Shown: piece after piece, positions 43,636 through 52,539 of the stretch
Layout of the letters: each line of letters starts with the position of its first letter
Numbering within the stretch: the stretch's first letter is position 1
From: DATFVA01 sp963800255
GTDB taxonomy: Bacteria > Bacteroidota > Ignavibacteria > Ignavibacteriales > Ignavibacteriaceae
Direction: 5' to 3'
DNA length: 64,000 nucleotides
NCBI GenBank assembly: GCA_963800255.1
Contig: CAWDAK010000001.1
Coordinates: forward strand, 1 to 64,000
Position numbers and translations under genes: made by a program
Notes under the pieces: generated by a model
The model's database searches: none
Told to the model about the DNA's origin: nothing
The model's input: the letters and a program-made list of their open reading frames with translations, nothing else

Positions 43636-45692
43636 TGAAAAAAATCTTTGTTATCATACTGCTTACCCTTTTCGGCGCTTCCGCTTATCCACAGCAGGAA
43701 AAAATATATTCATATCACAGCGATATCGTAATCAATAAAGATGCTTCGATGATAGTAACCGAAACGATTAAGGTGAAGGCACTCGGGATCGATATACGGC
43801 GCGGAATTACGCGCGACTTCCCGACTACATACAAAGATTCCTACGGAAATAAGGTGGTGGTTGATTTTGATATCCTGGGAATATACCGTGATGGAGCACC
43901 TGATGATTACCATACAGAAAGCCTGGAGAACGGTGTACGCATTTATGCCGGTAATAAAAATGTTTATCTTGATCCCGGTGATTACACCTACAAAATAGTT
44001 TATAAAACAAACCGGCAGCTCGGTTTCTTTAAGGATCATGATGAGCTTTACTGGAACGTTACGGGTGTTGGCTGGAAGTTCCCCATCGAAAAAGCATCTG
44101 CATCAATTACCCTTCCCGAAACTGTTTCATCCGGTGAACTAAAGCTATATGGCTTTACGGGACGTGAAGGTTCGCGGACCCGCGGATTATCAGCCAAAGT
44201 GAATCCTAAAGGACAGGCTGTTTATACAACATCCGGCCCTCTCGGTTCTTATGAGGGACTAACAATAGTGCTTGAGTTTCCCAAAGGGATTGTTGCTGAA
44301 CCAACGTCAGCTCAAAAGCTTGAATATTTTGCACAGGATAACGGCAGTGAAATAGTAGGTATAATAGGATTGTTAGTGATCCTATTCTATTACCTTATTA
44401 TGTGGAGCAGGGTTGGAAAGGATCCTGAGAAGAATGTAATCTTTCCTCTATTCGAGCCGCCTGATAACCTTTCACCGGCCGCTGTAAGATATATTAAGCG
44501 GATGGGTTTTGACAATAACACCTTTACTGCATCAGTGATTAATATGGCTGTAAAAGGCTATCTTAAAATAAGAGAGGATGACGGGAAGTATACGCTGGTA
44601 CGTCTGAAAACTGATACTTCATCATTAAGCAAAGAAGAAAAGAAAATTGCGGAAAAGCTGAGCTTCTCAAAGTCGGGTGTACCCGCGATACAGGCTGAGG
44701 AGGCATTAAAGCAGCTTAACTCATTTAAGAACAGCAATAACTTTTTTGCCAGGAAGCTCTCAGGAGTGATTACCAATGCGCTGCAGAATAAATTTAAAAC
44801 GCTTCCAAAGGATGATCAGACAACTGATGAACAGTTTGAACTTGAACTTAAGAATACCAATCATACAATATTCAGCAGTGCAATCACTGCCTTGAAGAAT
44901 GAGCTTAAGAATTCCTATGAAAAAGTTTACTTCATAACCAACCGGAAGCAGTTTGTTATTGGTGCGGTGATATCCCTTGTGTTCCTGGTGCTGAGCATAG
45001 CGTCGGGCCACGGTGAGCAGGCTTTTATGCTTGTATGGATTTCGATATGGAGCCTTGCCGTGGGAGCGCTTCTCATCAATCTGTTCAGAACCTGGAAGCA
45101 GGCCTTCTCGGGCGGCAGAATAAAAGCATCGCTTATTGGCACACTTATATTTTCATCTTTGTTTGCCCTCCCCTTCCTTGTAGGTGAGATAGTCGGCCTC
45201 TGGTTCTTTTATACAATGGGCTCAATGCTCTCGGGTATTATCGTCGGCATCATCATATTTGTTAACGTACTTTTTTATCACCTTCTGAAGGCGCCTACCC
45301 TGCTGGGAAGAAAACTGCTTGATAAGATCGAAGGGTTTGAGATGTATTTATCAACGGCGGAAAAGGACAGGCTGAATTACCTTACACCTGCCGAGAAAAC
45401 ACCGGAACTTTTTGAAAAGTATCTGCCGTATGCATTTGCCCTGAACGTTGAGCAGAAATGGTCAGAGCAGTTCTCGGAAGTCTTAGCGAAAGCAGCAATT
45501 GAACAAAGTTATTCGCCCGCATGGTATTCAGGAGCGGCGTGGAGCAGCTTTAACACGTCAGGCTTCACATCATCTTTAAGCAGTTCATTTTCAAGTGCAG
45601 TCTCATCATCCTCAAGCGCACCCGGATCAAGTTCGGGAAGCGGCGGTTCTTCCGGCGGAGGAGGAGGAGGAGGCGGCGGCGGCGGCTGGTAA
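43635..45692 (+). CDS. DUF2207 domain membrane protein
   Basis: 685 residues. Signal peptide (KIFVIILLTLFGASAYPQ), an extracytoplasmic DUF2207 beta domain (about 25-215: SYHSDIVINKDASMIVTETIKV, RRGITRDFPTTYKD, DELYWNVTGVGWKFPIEKASASITLP), a membrane helix (IIGLLVILFYYLIMW), a cytoplasmic helical region and more membrane helices (about 435-550). The end is a long Ser-rich then Gly-rich tail with a run of Gly and a final Trp, as commonly seen in this family. It forms a coupled pair with LemA; the role is probably in envelope homeostasis. Confidence 0.92.
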   Translation: MKKIFVIILLTLFGASAYPQQEKIYSYHSDIVINKDASMIVTETIKVKALGIDIRRGITRDFPTTYKDSYGNKVVVDFDILGIYRDGAPDDYHTESLENGVRIYAGNKNVYLDPGDYTYKIVYKTNRQLGFFKDHDELYWNVTGVGWKFPIEKASASITLPETVSSGELKLYGFTGREGSRTRGLSAKVNPKGQAVYTTSGPLGSYEGLTIVLEFPKGIVAEPTSAQKLEYFAQDNGSEIVGIIGLLVILFYYLIMWSRVGKDPEKNVIFPLFEPPDNLSPAAVRYIKRMGFDNNTFTASVINMAVKGYLKIREDDGKYTLVRLKTDTSSLSKEEKKIAEKLSFSKSGVPAIQAEEALKQLNSFKNSNNFFARKLSGVITNALQNKFKTLPKDDQTTDEQFELELKNTNHTIFSSAITALKNELKNSYEKVYFITNRKQFVIGAVISLVFLVLSIASGHGEQAFMLVWISIWSLAVGALLINLFRTWKQAFSGGRIKASLIGTLIFSSLFALPFLVGEIVGLWFFYTMGSMLSGIIVGIIIFVNVLFYHLLKAPTLLGRKLLDKIEGFEMYLSTAEKDRLNYLTPAEKTPELFEKYLPYAFALNVEQKWSEQFSEVLAKAAIEQSYSPAWYSGAAWSSFNTSGFTSSLSSSFSSAVSSSSSAPGSSSGSGGSSGGGGGGGGGGGW

Positions 45693-46248
45693 GCCCACCG
45701 TCAGGTTAAAAACTCAAGCTTAACCTGCCTGCCTGATGCTCCAGCTTGTTAAGACTTAATTTTCTTTGTTCATTGCTAATCGTTAATTACTGCCTGCCTC
45801 TTATTCTTAACAATTAGAATCATAATTCCAATTAGTGAAATTATCTCCCTTCTCCCGCTCAAATTTGTTTATAAATGGCATTGCATCAATGGCATAGAAT
45901 TGGGATTATACAATGTCATAACGATCTCCATGCTTTCAGCCGCCTGCTGATGCAATGAAACGATTCATCATTTATTTGTCTGCTGATGAAATTTGTAATG
46001 GAATGAAGCAAATGATGAAATTTTACTTTTTTAATGAATTGCTCTGATGGGCGGTGAAAGCGGTTTCTTTCCCCAAATTAATTAACTTACCCTATCTGTC
46101 GGCCATCTGTCGGCCTGTAACAGGCTCATAAAAGGCGCACAACAAGCCTATAACCGGCACTCCCCTTACCCGCACCCCAATGTGCTTCACTTTACAACAT
46201 TTAATCCCCGGATTCTTTAAAAATACATTTGAAAAAAACGGAGCAAAG
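45693..46248. other. Intergenic region, no gene seen
   Basis: About 550 bp. Just after the DUF2207 stop a weak inverted repeat CAGGTTAA/TTAACCTG (45702-45727) may act as a terminator although it lacks a T tract. Two imperfect copies of CTGCTGATG(C/A)AATG-like sequence and a doubled ATCTGTCGGCC (around 46100) occur without known meaning. Confidence 0.4.
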
Positions 46249-46785
46249 ATGAACTACGGACGCGCGATGATGGGCGGTGCAATTGGGGCAATTGCCGTAA
46301 CCTTTTACAACCTCACTCTTAGATGGCTGGGGATGCAGATAGATATAGAGATGATACTTGGTACTTTATTCGGAGGGATGCCGGGACCGGGTATGTGGTG
46401 GATCGGGTTCGGTATCCACGTTGTTATGGGAATGATATTCGGAGTGATCTATGCATTTTTCTTTGAACTTGGAACACGAAGGACTGGCTGGTTGGCAGGG
46501 GTTAAAATCGCCGTGCTCCAGATAATCGTTTCCGGATTCTTATACGGCTTTTTTCCCGTGATTAGTCCTGTTATCCCCCATTATCTCAACGCCCCGGGCT
46601 ATTTTATGGCCCACCATGGATTCACATATATCATTGCCTTTACAGGAATGTACTTACTGTTCGGTATCGTTATGGGATTAACTTATAAGATCAATGGCTG
46701 GATACAGATGCTTCCCATCGAACAGGAAAGTGAGGAAAGTGAACGCATACGTCTTGAAATTCAAAGCCAGGAACTCTCTAACTGA
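46249..46785 (+). CDS. Conserved membrane protein of unknown function
   Basis: 178 residues from ATG 46249, preferred over an in-frame ATG at 46180 because GGAG lies just before it and the helix-rich part starts here. About four membrane helices: AMMGGAIGAIAVTFYNL, MWWIGFGIHVVMGMIFGVIYAFFF, VLQIIVSGFLYGFFPVI and GFTYIIAFTGMYLLFGIVMGLTY. Conserved His residues (GIHVVMG, AHHGFTY) are notable. The family is not recognised with confidence. Confidence 0.7.
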   Translation: MNYGRAMMGGAIGAIAVTFYNLTLRWLGMQIDIEMILGTLFGGMPGPGMWWIGFGIHVVMGMIFGVIYAFFFELGTRRTGWLAGVKIAVLQIIVSGFLYGFFPVISPVIPHYLNAPGYFMAHHGFTYIIAFTGMYLLFGIVMGLTYKINGWIQMLPIEQESEESERIRLEIQSQELSN

Positions 46786-46891
46786 GAACAATTATCTGAT
46801 TTGCTATTCTTCAGCGAATTGAATTTCACCTGATGTCAGAATTCCACACGGGGGGAACTTCATACCAGCTGGATTACCGCTCAGGCGTGAT

Positions 46892-47512
46892 TTAACATTC
46901 GCAGGCGATCTCTTCAGATCGTGATTTTTCAAATGACTCTCTCCCCTCTTTAAATGCATAGTAAGCAATTCCAAGAGAGCCCAATATATCAAAGTATGCT
47001 ATATGAAATATTTCATACAGTCCGCTTGAGGCAAGTAAAATAAAAGAGAGATAGAAACAGGTTTTTGTACAGTTCGCATCTGCTATAATGGCATCAGATT
47101 TCATTTCGTGGCCTACCTTCATCTTAGCCTTCATCAGGTAATACATTGTACCGATTGATATTGCAGAGATAATAATTCCGGCGAATGTTGTTGTTGGTCT
47201 GATATCATAGATAATATTAAGTACTGAACCTGCTATAAGTCCAAGTGTTAACAGGTAGAATGCCGAACCATTAATCAGCAATGCAGTTCTTTCAAATTTA
47301 TCTCTCCGGTTCACCTTTGAATATTTCATTCTTAGAACCATATGAAGGATACCGATACCGGAGATTACCTCAACGAAACTATCAACTCCGAATCCAAGCA
47401 AAGCAAGGGTTTCATCTTTTGCCCCGAAGAACACCGAGATCAGTCCTTCTATTACATTATAGACTATAGTAATGAGAGCCAGTATCAAGGCTCTTTTTAA
47501 AAGTTTGTTCAT
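46892..47512 (-). CDS. Cation transporter, cation diffusion facilitator-like
   Basis: 206 residues, about six helices. Helix 2 has LLGFGVDSFVEVISG, with the Asp-x3-Glu pair of this short CDF subfamily instead of His-x3-Asp. Helix 5 carries SDAIIADANCTKTCFYLSFILLASS, and helix 6 DILGSLGIAYYAFKEGRES, matching the D-x3-(S/T)-x3-C and REGxE motifs. The C-terminus ends in CEC, a possible metal-binding tail. Usually cytoplasmic domain of full-length CDF proteins is absent, which is normal for this group. It is predicted to export a divalent metal using the proton gradient. Confidence 0.82.
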   Translation of the reverse strand: MNKLLKRALILALITIVYNVIEGLISVFFGAKDETLALLGFGVDSFVEVISGIGILHMVLRMKYSKVNRRDKFERTALLINGSAFYLLTLGLIAGSVLNIIYDIRPTTTFAGIIISAISIGTMYYLMKAKMKVGHEMKSDAIIADANCTKTCFYLSFILLASSGLYEIFHIAYFDILGSLGIAYYAFKEGRESFEKSRSEEIACEC

Positions 47513-47816
47513 TGTTAATAATTTGTATCTGTTAATACAATATAGGAAAATTAATGCCGAGTTCCTTTGCAGATGTCATCGAGTTTTCTGTGTCTCCTGT
47601 TACCACACCATACTTTTTGTTTCTGAATGTGAGCCATCTCCTGCATCTTCCTCATTTAATAAAACTAACCCGGCCCTTAAACACTCTCTCGTTTATGTTT
47701 CCCTTTCTTCTCCGCCCCGGCAGAGCTTTCTTTCCACCCTACACTTATCATCTTTATCACAAACGCTGATCCATAAAATCATATCATATAAATATCAAAA
47801 CAAATTAGGAGACAAA
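47513..47816. other. Divergent promoter region
   Basis: 304 bp between the minus-strand cation transporter and the plus-strand oxidoreductase; it must contain both promoters. An open frame extends the oxidoreductase upstream by 115 codons through this region, but the sequence is low-complexity Ser/Leu/Pro-rich and does not resemble protein. Confidence 0.45.
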
Positions 47817-48773
47817 ATGAAAGCAATGGTTCTTCCGGAATTCGGTGCCGCTGATCTTTTTGAGATGAGGGATATAAATAAACCCGAACCGGGAAAAGGT
47901 GAGGTTCTTATCAAAGTTATTGCCTCAGGTACAAATCCGGTTGATGCAAAAGTTAGGGCAAATGGAACCTGGGCAAAACTTGAGCCTCCTGTTGTGCTAG
48001 GTTATGACGGGGCCGGAATAATTGAAAAAACCGGAGATAATGCTGACGGTTTTAAGGAAGGTGATGAGGTATATTTCACTCCGGCAATCCATGGAAATCA
48101 GCTTGGAACTTATGCTGAGTACAATGTTGTAAACACTTCTATTATTGGTAGAAAGCCTGAAGGTATATCCTTTGAGGAAGCTGCAGCTATTCCGCTTGCA
48201 GGAGGAACTGCCTGGGAAGCTATCGTAAGAAATATAAAGATCCGAGCTGGAGAGACGATCTTAATTCAGGGAGCGGCCGGAGGCGTTGGCTCTTTTGCTG
48301 TACAGTTCGCAAAAGTTTCCGGAGCAAAAGTAATCGCAACTGCAAGTCCTGACCATCACAAATATCTTAGCGACCTCGGTGCTGATATAGTAGTTGACTA
48401 TCATAACAATGATAATGTAATAAAAACGGTTCTTGATGAGACTAACAATAAAGGCGCTGATGCTGTATTCGACATACAGGGAGATGATATAATTTCAAGG
48501 TGCCTGCCGGCGGTAAAACCATTTGGAAGAATGTCGTGCATCCTTCCACCCAAAGGTGATCTTGGTGCAATAAATTATAAAAACATTACGCTGTACGGAG
48601 TTTTCCTTACCCGCGAATCAAAAAGGCTGGAGGAGATGGCTCCTCTGTTTAGTAGTGGACAGGTGTATTCAGTCATCGAAGAAACTCTCCCTTTGAAGGA
48701 AGTATCGAAGGCTCATAAACGGCTTGATTCACAGCACGGAAAAGGAAAGATAATATTGAGGATTGATGATTAA
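47817..48773 (+). CDS. Zinc-independent quinone oxidoreductase, MDR superfamily
   Basis: 318 residues from ATG 47817, with AGGAGA ten bases upstream. MDR features are KPEPGKGEVLIKVIASGTNPVDAKVR, VLGYDGAGIIE, AAIPLAGGTAWEAI, the NADPH-binding ILIQGAAGGVGSFAVQFAK and VFDIQGDD. Zinc-binding Cys/His residues of alcohol dehydrogenases are absent, as in QOR/enoyl reductases. It reduces quinones or reactive carbonyls using NADPH. The stop overlaps the stop of the convergent Lon-like gene by four bases. Confidence 0.92.
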   Translation: MKAMVLPEFGAADLFEMRDINKPEPGKGEVLIKVIASGTNPVDAKVRANGTWAKLEPPVVLGYDGAGIIEKTGDNADGFKEGDEVYFTPAIHGNQLGTYAEYNVVNTSIIGRKPEGISFEEAAAIPLAGGTAWEAIVRNIKIRAGETILIQGAAGGVGSFAVQFAKVSGAKVIATASPDHHKYLSDLGADIVVDYHNNDNVIKTVLDETNNKGADAVFDIQGDDIISRCLPAVKPFGRMSCILPPKGDLGAINYKNITLYGVFLTRESKRLEEMAPLFSSGQVYSVIEETLPLKEVSKAHKRLDSQHGKGKIILRIDD

Positions 48774-50929
48774 AGTTTGCCAAAAAAAGAATTTGTCATC
48801 CGCTCCTTTGCATCCGGTATCATAGGAAGTCCTAATTTCCAAATCTCTCCTTCGCCGTTACAAATTTCTTCCCGTCCCAGTAACGCAAGCTGAGAGATTA
48901 GGTTCTGTTCAAAATCCCTGGTTCTGGTTAACGGTCCCTTAATCTTGCCAGCCTTAACCAGTGCATCTCTCTTTTCAATAAAATCGTCACTAAAGCTTAC
49001 TGAAATAAATCGAATATCACTGTTAAACCGGTAAGCTACCCCGGCATAATCGGTGGGAACAACACCCTCAAAAACATAAATAAGTATCTCATTTTTGTCT
49101 TTATTTAGATAAAGAGCTCCCTGAGAAGGGACATTATAGCGCTGATTGAAAAAATCTGTAAAATCTGTTTTGGGTAGAAGTATGTACTGATCAGGATCCG
49201 CGGTTTCTATATCCAGGAATTCATAACTTGGGGCACAAGGAAGCTGTCCATTCATTTTATCTACTTTTACAGATAGCATTATCCCTCTCCCGAGTCCATT
49301 ATTTATGCCTGTGGCATAAACCTCATCATTTCCCTTTTTACGATCAACAGCAGCAGACACCAGATGGCCGGAATGCCATAAGATGTTTTTTAATAATTTT
49401 CCTGTTCTACAATCAAGACGGAACAAAGCCGAAACCTCATTCGGATTATTCTTAGCTATGCATAAAAGACTTAATGTATCGTCTATCGTTAAGGTATCTA
49501 TAATATTTAAATTATACGAAGCTGAATGAACGTTGAATTTGGTTCTGACTACTTTGTCAAACATAAACGTCCAGTTAACCTTAAGCTTTTTATCATAACA
49601 TATCATGCTATTATCTGATTGACCGGATTCTTTCAGGACCTGCTGCTCACTGCATAATATAACTTCATTTGTTCCATCATTATTGGTATCGAATATTTTT
49701 CCGGAGCCTTTTATTGCCCCGACACCCAGCACATCATTATAATCATTCCACAATTTAGTCTCATTCAGTCTTTTTCCACTTTTGTTCACAATAAATCCCA
49801 CTTTACCTTTATATTCGAAATGGTCAGGGTTGTCGTCAAAATCAAATATACCGGAGAAGATAATTATTGCTATGAGTGGAATGAGCAGGAACAGCGCAAG
49901 AGCCTGGCGCCTGATGAACTTACCGGTGCGGAGAAGAGCACTTTCTTTTTTAATATCTACTACATTACGAAGGTCAAAAAGATCGTCGGCTGACTGGATG
50001 CCTACAAGCTTAAGTTTTCTCCCGGGGAACTCTGCCTGAAGCTGATGAAGGGTATTCCGGGCATCGATAAAATCATCCTCAGGAATTATGAACTGCTTTA
50101 TGCCGGAGAAGAAAACTATTTTTGTCTTCGCAGAAATTATATCTTTTGAAAGGGCGGGAATGCTTCCGTCTTCATCAACGGCACCGGTGATAGCGGCTAA
50201 AGTATTGCTGAAAATCTTAATGGGTGAATCATAAAATCTTAAAATCTCTTCAACCAGTTTAAGCACGAGCAGCACGCCGAATGAGGTACCGGTATATTCT
50301 CCGGTCTTATTCTCAAAATCTATATAAACATCCCAGAATTTATTTTTTATCTTTGTGAATCTTCCCGCAATTCTTACAGCATTTACCAGCGAATTCTCTG
50401 CCTGCTCTCTGAGTAACGGATCAGGCTCCCCAGTTCCGGGAATTATGTGAAAGTTGTCTGCATTTTCCACTGGTTTAATCTGCACGCTAAGGGTGCTGAG
50501 GACTCCGTAATCGTTTTCGAATTTTTCATTACCGCCCTGCAGCAGTGGAAGACAAATGCAGGGACGCTCTCCAGATTCCTTGCCTGAAAGGACCGCCTTT
50601 AAGTTATTATACTTTTCCTGCAGAATGCTTAAAGACGATTCCGGTAACACCTTATCCTCCCCGGGAAAAATCAACAGAACCCGCCTGGATTGTTTTATAA
50701 GATCATCTATCAGAACGGGGTTTGTACCGGAGAGGTCGATCTTTGAGAGCAATTCAAAGTACAATGTGCCGAATTCAAGGAGATACGACTCAGCAATGTT
50801 TTTGTCATTCTCCTCAAGCAGAATGTGAAAGAAAGAGTATAGAAGGAATAGTTTATTACGGGCGGGGATAGTTTTCAGCAGCTTAATCCTCAGCTTTGAG
50901 GCTTCCGTTTCAAGGTGCAGTATATCCAT
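48770..50929 (-). CDS. Membrane protein with Lon-type (S16) protease-like domain and FG-GAP-like ectodomain
   Basis: 719 residues. About 165-325 align with the Lon proteolytic domain: GEYTGTSFGVLLVLKL (Ser216 in the place of the Lon G-P-S-A-G serine), then AAITGAVDEDGSIPALSKDII (Lys262 in the place of the catalytic Lys; 46 residues apart versus about 43 in Lon), KTKIVFFSGIKQFIIPEDD and LVGIQSADDLFDL. No AAA+ or PDZ domain accompanies it. One membrane helix at 342-361 (QALALFLLIPLIAIIIFSGI) leads to about 355 residues with calcium-loop motif DTNNDGTNEVIL (414-425), as in FG-GAP/VCBS propellers. By the positive-inside rule, the protease-like part is cytoplasmic and the propeller extracytoplasmic. 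It is the last gene of a three-gene minus-strand cluster. Activity is inferred. Confidence 0.75.
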   Translation of the reverse strand: MDILHLETEASKLRIKLLKTIPARNKLFLLYSFFHILLEENDKNIAESYLLEFGTLYFELLSKIDLSGTNPVLIDDLIKQSRRVLLIFPGEDKVLPESSLSILQEKYNNLKAVLSGKESGERPCICLPLLQGGNEKFENDYGVLSTLSVQIKPVENADNFHIIPGTGEPDPLLREQAENSLVNAVRIAGRFTKIKNKFWDVYIDFENKTGEYTGTSFGVLLVLKLVEEILRFYDSPIKIFSNTLAAITGAVDEDGSIPALSKDIISAKTKIVFFSGIKQFIIPEDDFIDARNTLHQLQAEFPGRKLKLVGIQSADDLFDLRNVVDIKKESALLRTGKFIRRQALALFLLIPLIAIIIFSGIFDFDDNPDHFEYKGKVGFIVNKSGKRLNETKLWNDYNDVLGVGAIKGSGKIFDTNNDGTNEVILCSEQQVLKESGQSDNSMICYDKKLKVNWTFMFDKVVRTKFNVHSASYNLNIIDTLTIDDTLSLLCIAKNNPNEVSALFRLDCRTGKLLKNILWHSGHLVSAAVDRKKGNDEVYATGINNGLGRGIMLSVKVDKMNGQLPCAPSYEFLDIETADPDQYILLPKTDFTDFFNQRYNVPSQGALYLNKDKNEILIYVFEGVVPTDYAGVAYRFNSDIRFISVSFSDDFIEKRDALVKAGKIKGPLTRTRDFEQNLISQLALLGREEICNGEGEIWKLGLPMIPDAKERMTNSFFGKL

Positions 50930-50946
50930 TTATCCCCTTTTGCAGT

Positions 50947-51480
50947 TCACCGGGGGTATACCTCGATGGAAATTGACGTAATCTCGGGTACGTTTTCCAG
51001 GATCTTTGTTTCCTGGCTGTCTTTGAAATAATATTTCTGCATCCCCGGATTAAGAGTGAGAGTGAACTCACCCAGTTTGTCACCTGATACAGGGAATACA
51101 AACAAACGTGCTCTCTTAACTGTGCCGATAAGCCTGATGATTATGTTCTCTTCTTTATCAATAAAGGTTTTGGAAAATACCCCTGACTCGGTCTCTGCTG
51201 AAGCCGCAGCTAATACTGCGGTGTGTATAATGTATTCAGAGGCTTCTATTGTCCATGGAAACAATTCAAATACTCTGTTCAGTTTATATGCAGGTATTTT
51301 ATCAGCAATCTTTTTCCTGATTGCGGGAGATAGTTCTTTGCCGAGCGAATTGAATATATCTTTGTAGACTTCTACTTCCGGGAAATCAGCTTCATTATCA
51401 GCAATATGACGAACTTTTTCCTCCTCCAGGTTAAGCGGAGAAAAGACGTAATAAAAAATATCTTTTTCAGTTATAAGCAT
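50947..51480 (-). CDS. Small anti-sigma-like protein (no zinc site)
   Basis: 177 residues, no membrane helix. The N-terminal 65 residues (EKDIFYYVFSPLNLEEEK, IADNEADFPEVEVYKDIFNSL) resemble the helical anti-sigma fold seen in zinc-finger anti-sigma factors (short helix, L-x-x-E-E, then a repeat of acidic helices) but lack His/Cys ligands. The C-terminal part (TFIDKEENIIIRLIGTVKRARLFVFPVSG, FTLTLNPGMQKYYF) is beta-rich, like a small carbohydrate-binding or FlgD-like module. It lies 17 bp before the Lon-like gene. The anti-sigma idea rests on fold pattern and context only. Confidence 0.5.
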   Translation of the reverse strand: MLITEKDIFYYVFSPLNLEEEKVRHIADNEADFPEVEVYKDIFNSLGKELSPAIRKKIADKIPAYKLNRVFELFPWTIEASEYIIHTAVLAAASAETESGVFSKTFIDKEENIIIRLIGTVKRARLFVFPVSGDKLGEFTLTLNPGMQKYYFKDSQETKILENVPEITSISIEVYPR

Positions 51481-51573
51481 AAATCAGGTTAAAAGTAAAA
51501 AAAATAAGATAAAACAGAATAAAATGTATTCTTTTACCAGATAGATACTTTAAAAAATATCCTCTTCGGAAAA

Positions 51574-52539
51574 CTAAACCATTAATTCTGCCAGCTGCTG
51601 CCTGTAAAGTTTTACTATATACTCAAAAATATTATGGTATTTCCTTTCGTATATAACCTTTGTGAGTTCGGGCATAGTCTCATAAAGATATTCATATAAA
51701 CCCGGGTTTATACCGCCGTCCATGAGATCATTTCCAATGAGCCTGAGAGCTTCCATCATCATCCTGAATTCATCCTCACCCAGCTTGCCCGTTTTAACAT
51801 AGGATACCGATGCTTTCTCTGAGACTAAAACCAATCCTTTTTCAACTATTTCTCTTACCTCAAGCCTTTCGCCTGCTCCCTGGATTGTAGACGAAATTTC
51901 ACCCGATAAATTTATCTCCTTAATCCTGTAGATTAAATCATATAGGGGAATTGCCGCAGGACCTCCGTACAGCATTTTAAAATAGTTGAAGAGTGAAGGA
52001 AGCATTTCCTTCTTATTCGATATCAGGTCTGACGGTGAGTTGTAAAGCGACTCCCTGTCAGCAAAAAAGTATTTGTCAGTATCCCCACTCTGTTCTGTTA
52101 TATAAATTTTTCCTGCGATGTTGATCTTATTAAAGTTCTGCGACTTAATAAAATAATTAACAGAGTCGAGGATTTTGGAGAAGAACGGGTCATATTCTTT
52201 TAGCAAAGTATTAATTCGCTGGTTAACACTGAGGGAGATTGTTTTAAGGAGAAAATATCTGGCTTCTTCTTCGTTAGTTATCCCGGGATCCCAGGAAGAG
52301 AACCTTGAAATTATGAATAGCTCACCATCAGACTGGTTCCGTGTAAAAAACGGAACTATAGAATCCACAGCAATGTCCTCAAGGAAATTGCTGCTCCCAT
52401 TGGTTAATTTCTTAATCCTGCCTGAATTATATTTAACAAACCTCAGCGCAATTTGGATAAGTTTCTCAATAAACCGGTTCAAGTCGGTCTGCGAAATATC
52501 GCCAGTCCGGATTTTTTGTAATACCGAATAAAAATTCAT
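51574..52539 (-). CDS. Divergent sigma-factor-like protein
   Basis: 321 residues, all helical, soluble. The N-terminal part (LNRFIEKLIQIALRFVKYNSG ... SSNFLEDIAVDSIVPFFTR) has the spacing of sigma70 region 2 (x-L-x-x-x-A-x-R ... (A/E)-D-(I/L)-x-x-(D/E)). It continues EEEARYFLLKTISLSVNQRINTLLKEYDP; the last 60 residues (GLYEYLYETMPELTKVIYERKYHNIFEYIVKLYRQQLAEL) could be a helix-turn-helix like region 4. The similarity is weak; a helical regulator unrelated to sigma remains possible. It starts at ATG 52539 with AGAGGG upstream and heads the cluster. Confidence 0.45.
   Translation of the reverse strand: MNFYSVLQKIRTGDISQTDLNRFIEKLIQIALRFVKYNSGRIKKLTNGSSNFLEDIAVDSIVPFFTRNQSDGELFIISRFSSWDPGITNEEEARYFLLKTISLSVNQRINTLLKEYDPFFSKILDSVNYFIKSQNFNKINIAGKIYITEQSGDTDKYFFADRESLYNSPSDLISNKKEMLPSLFNYFKMLYGGPAAIPLYDLIYRIKEINLSGEISSTIQGAGERLEVREIVEKGLVLVSEKASVSYVKTGKLGEDEFRMMMEALRLIGNDLMDGGINPGLYEYLYETMPELTKVIYERKYHNIFEYIVKLYRQQLAELMV

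Noticed and set aside
45702..45727. Terminator after the DUF2207 gene
   Set aside because: The CAGGTTAA/TTAACCTG stem is AT-rich with a ten-base loop and no T tract, so support is too weak for a separate call.
46180..46248. Upstream start (ATG 46180) for the membrane protein
   Set aside because: The extra 23 residues do not look like protein, and GGAG sits just before ATG 46249.
47472..47816. 115-codon N-terminal extension of the oxidoreductase
   Set aside because: MDR proteins begin with the MKAMVL strand; ATG 47817 has AGGAGA upstream, while the extension is Ser/Leu/Pro-rich without homology and overlaps the divergent promoter region.
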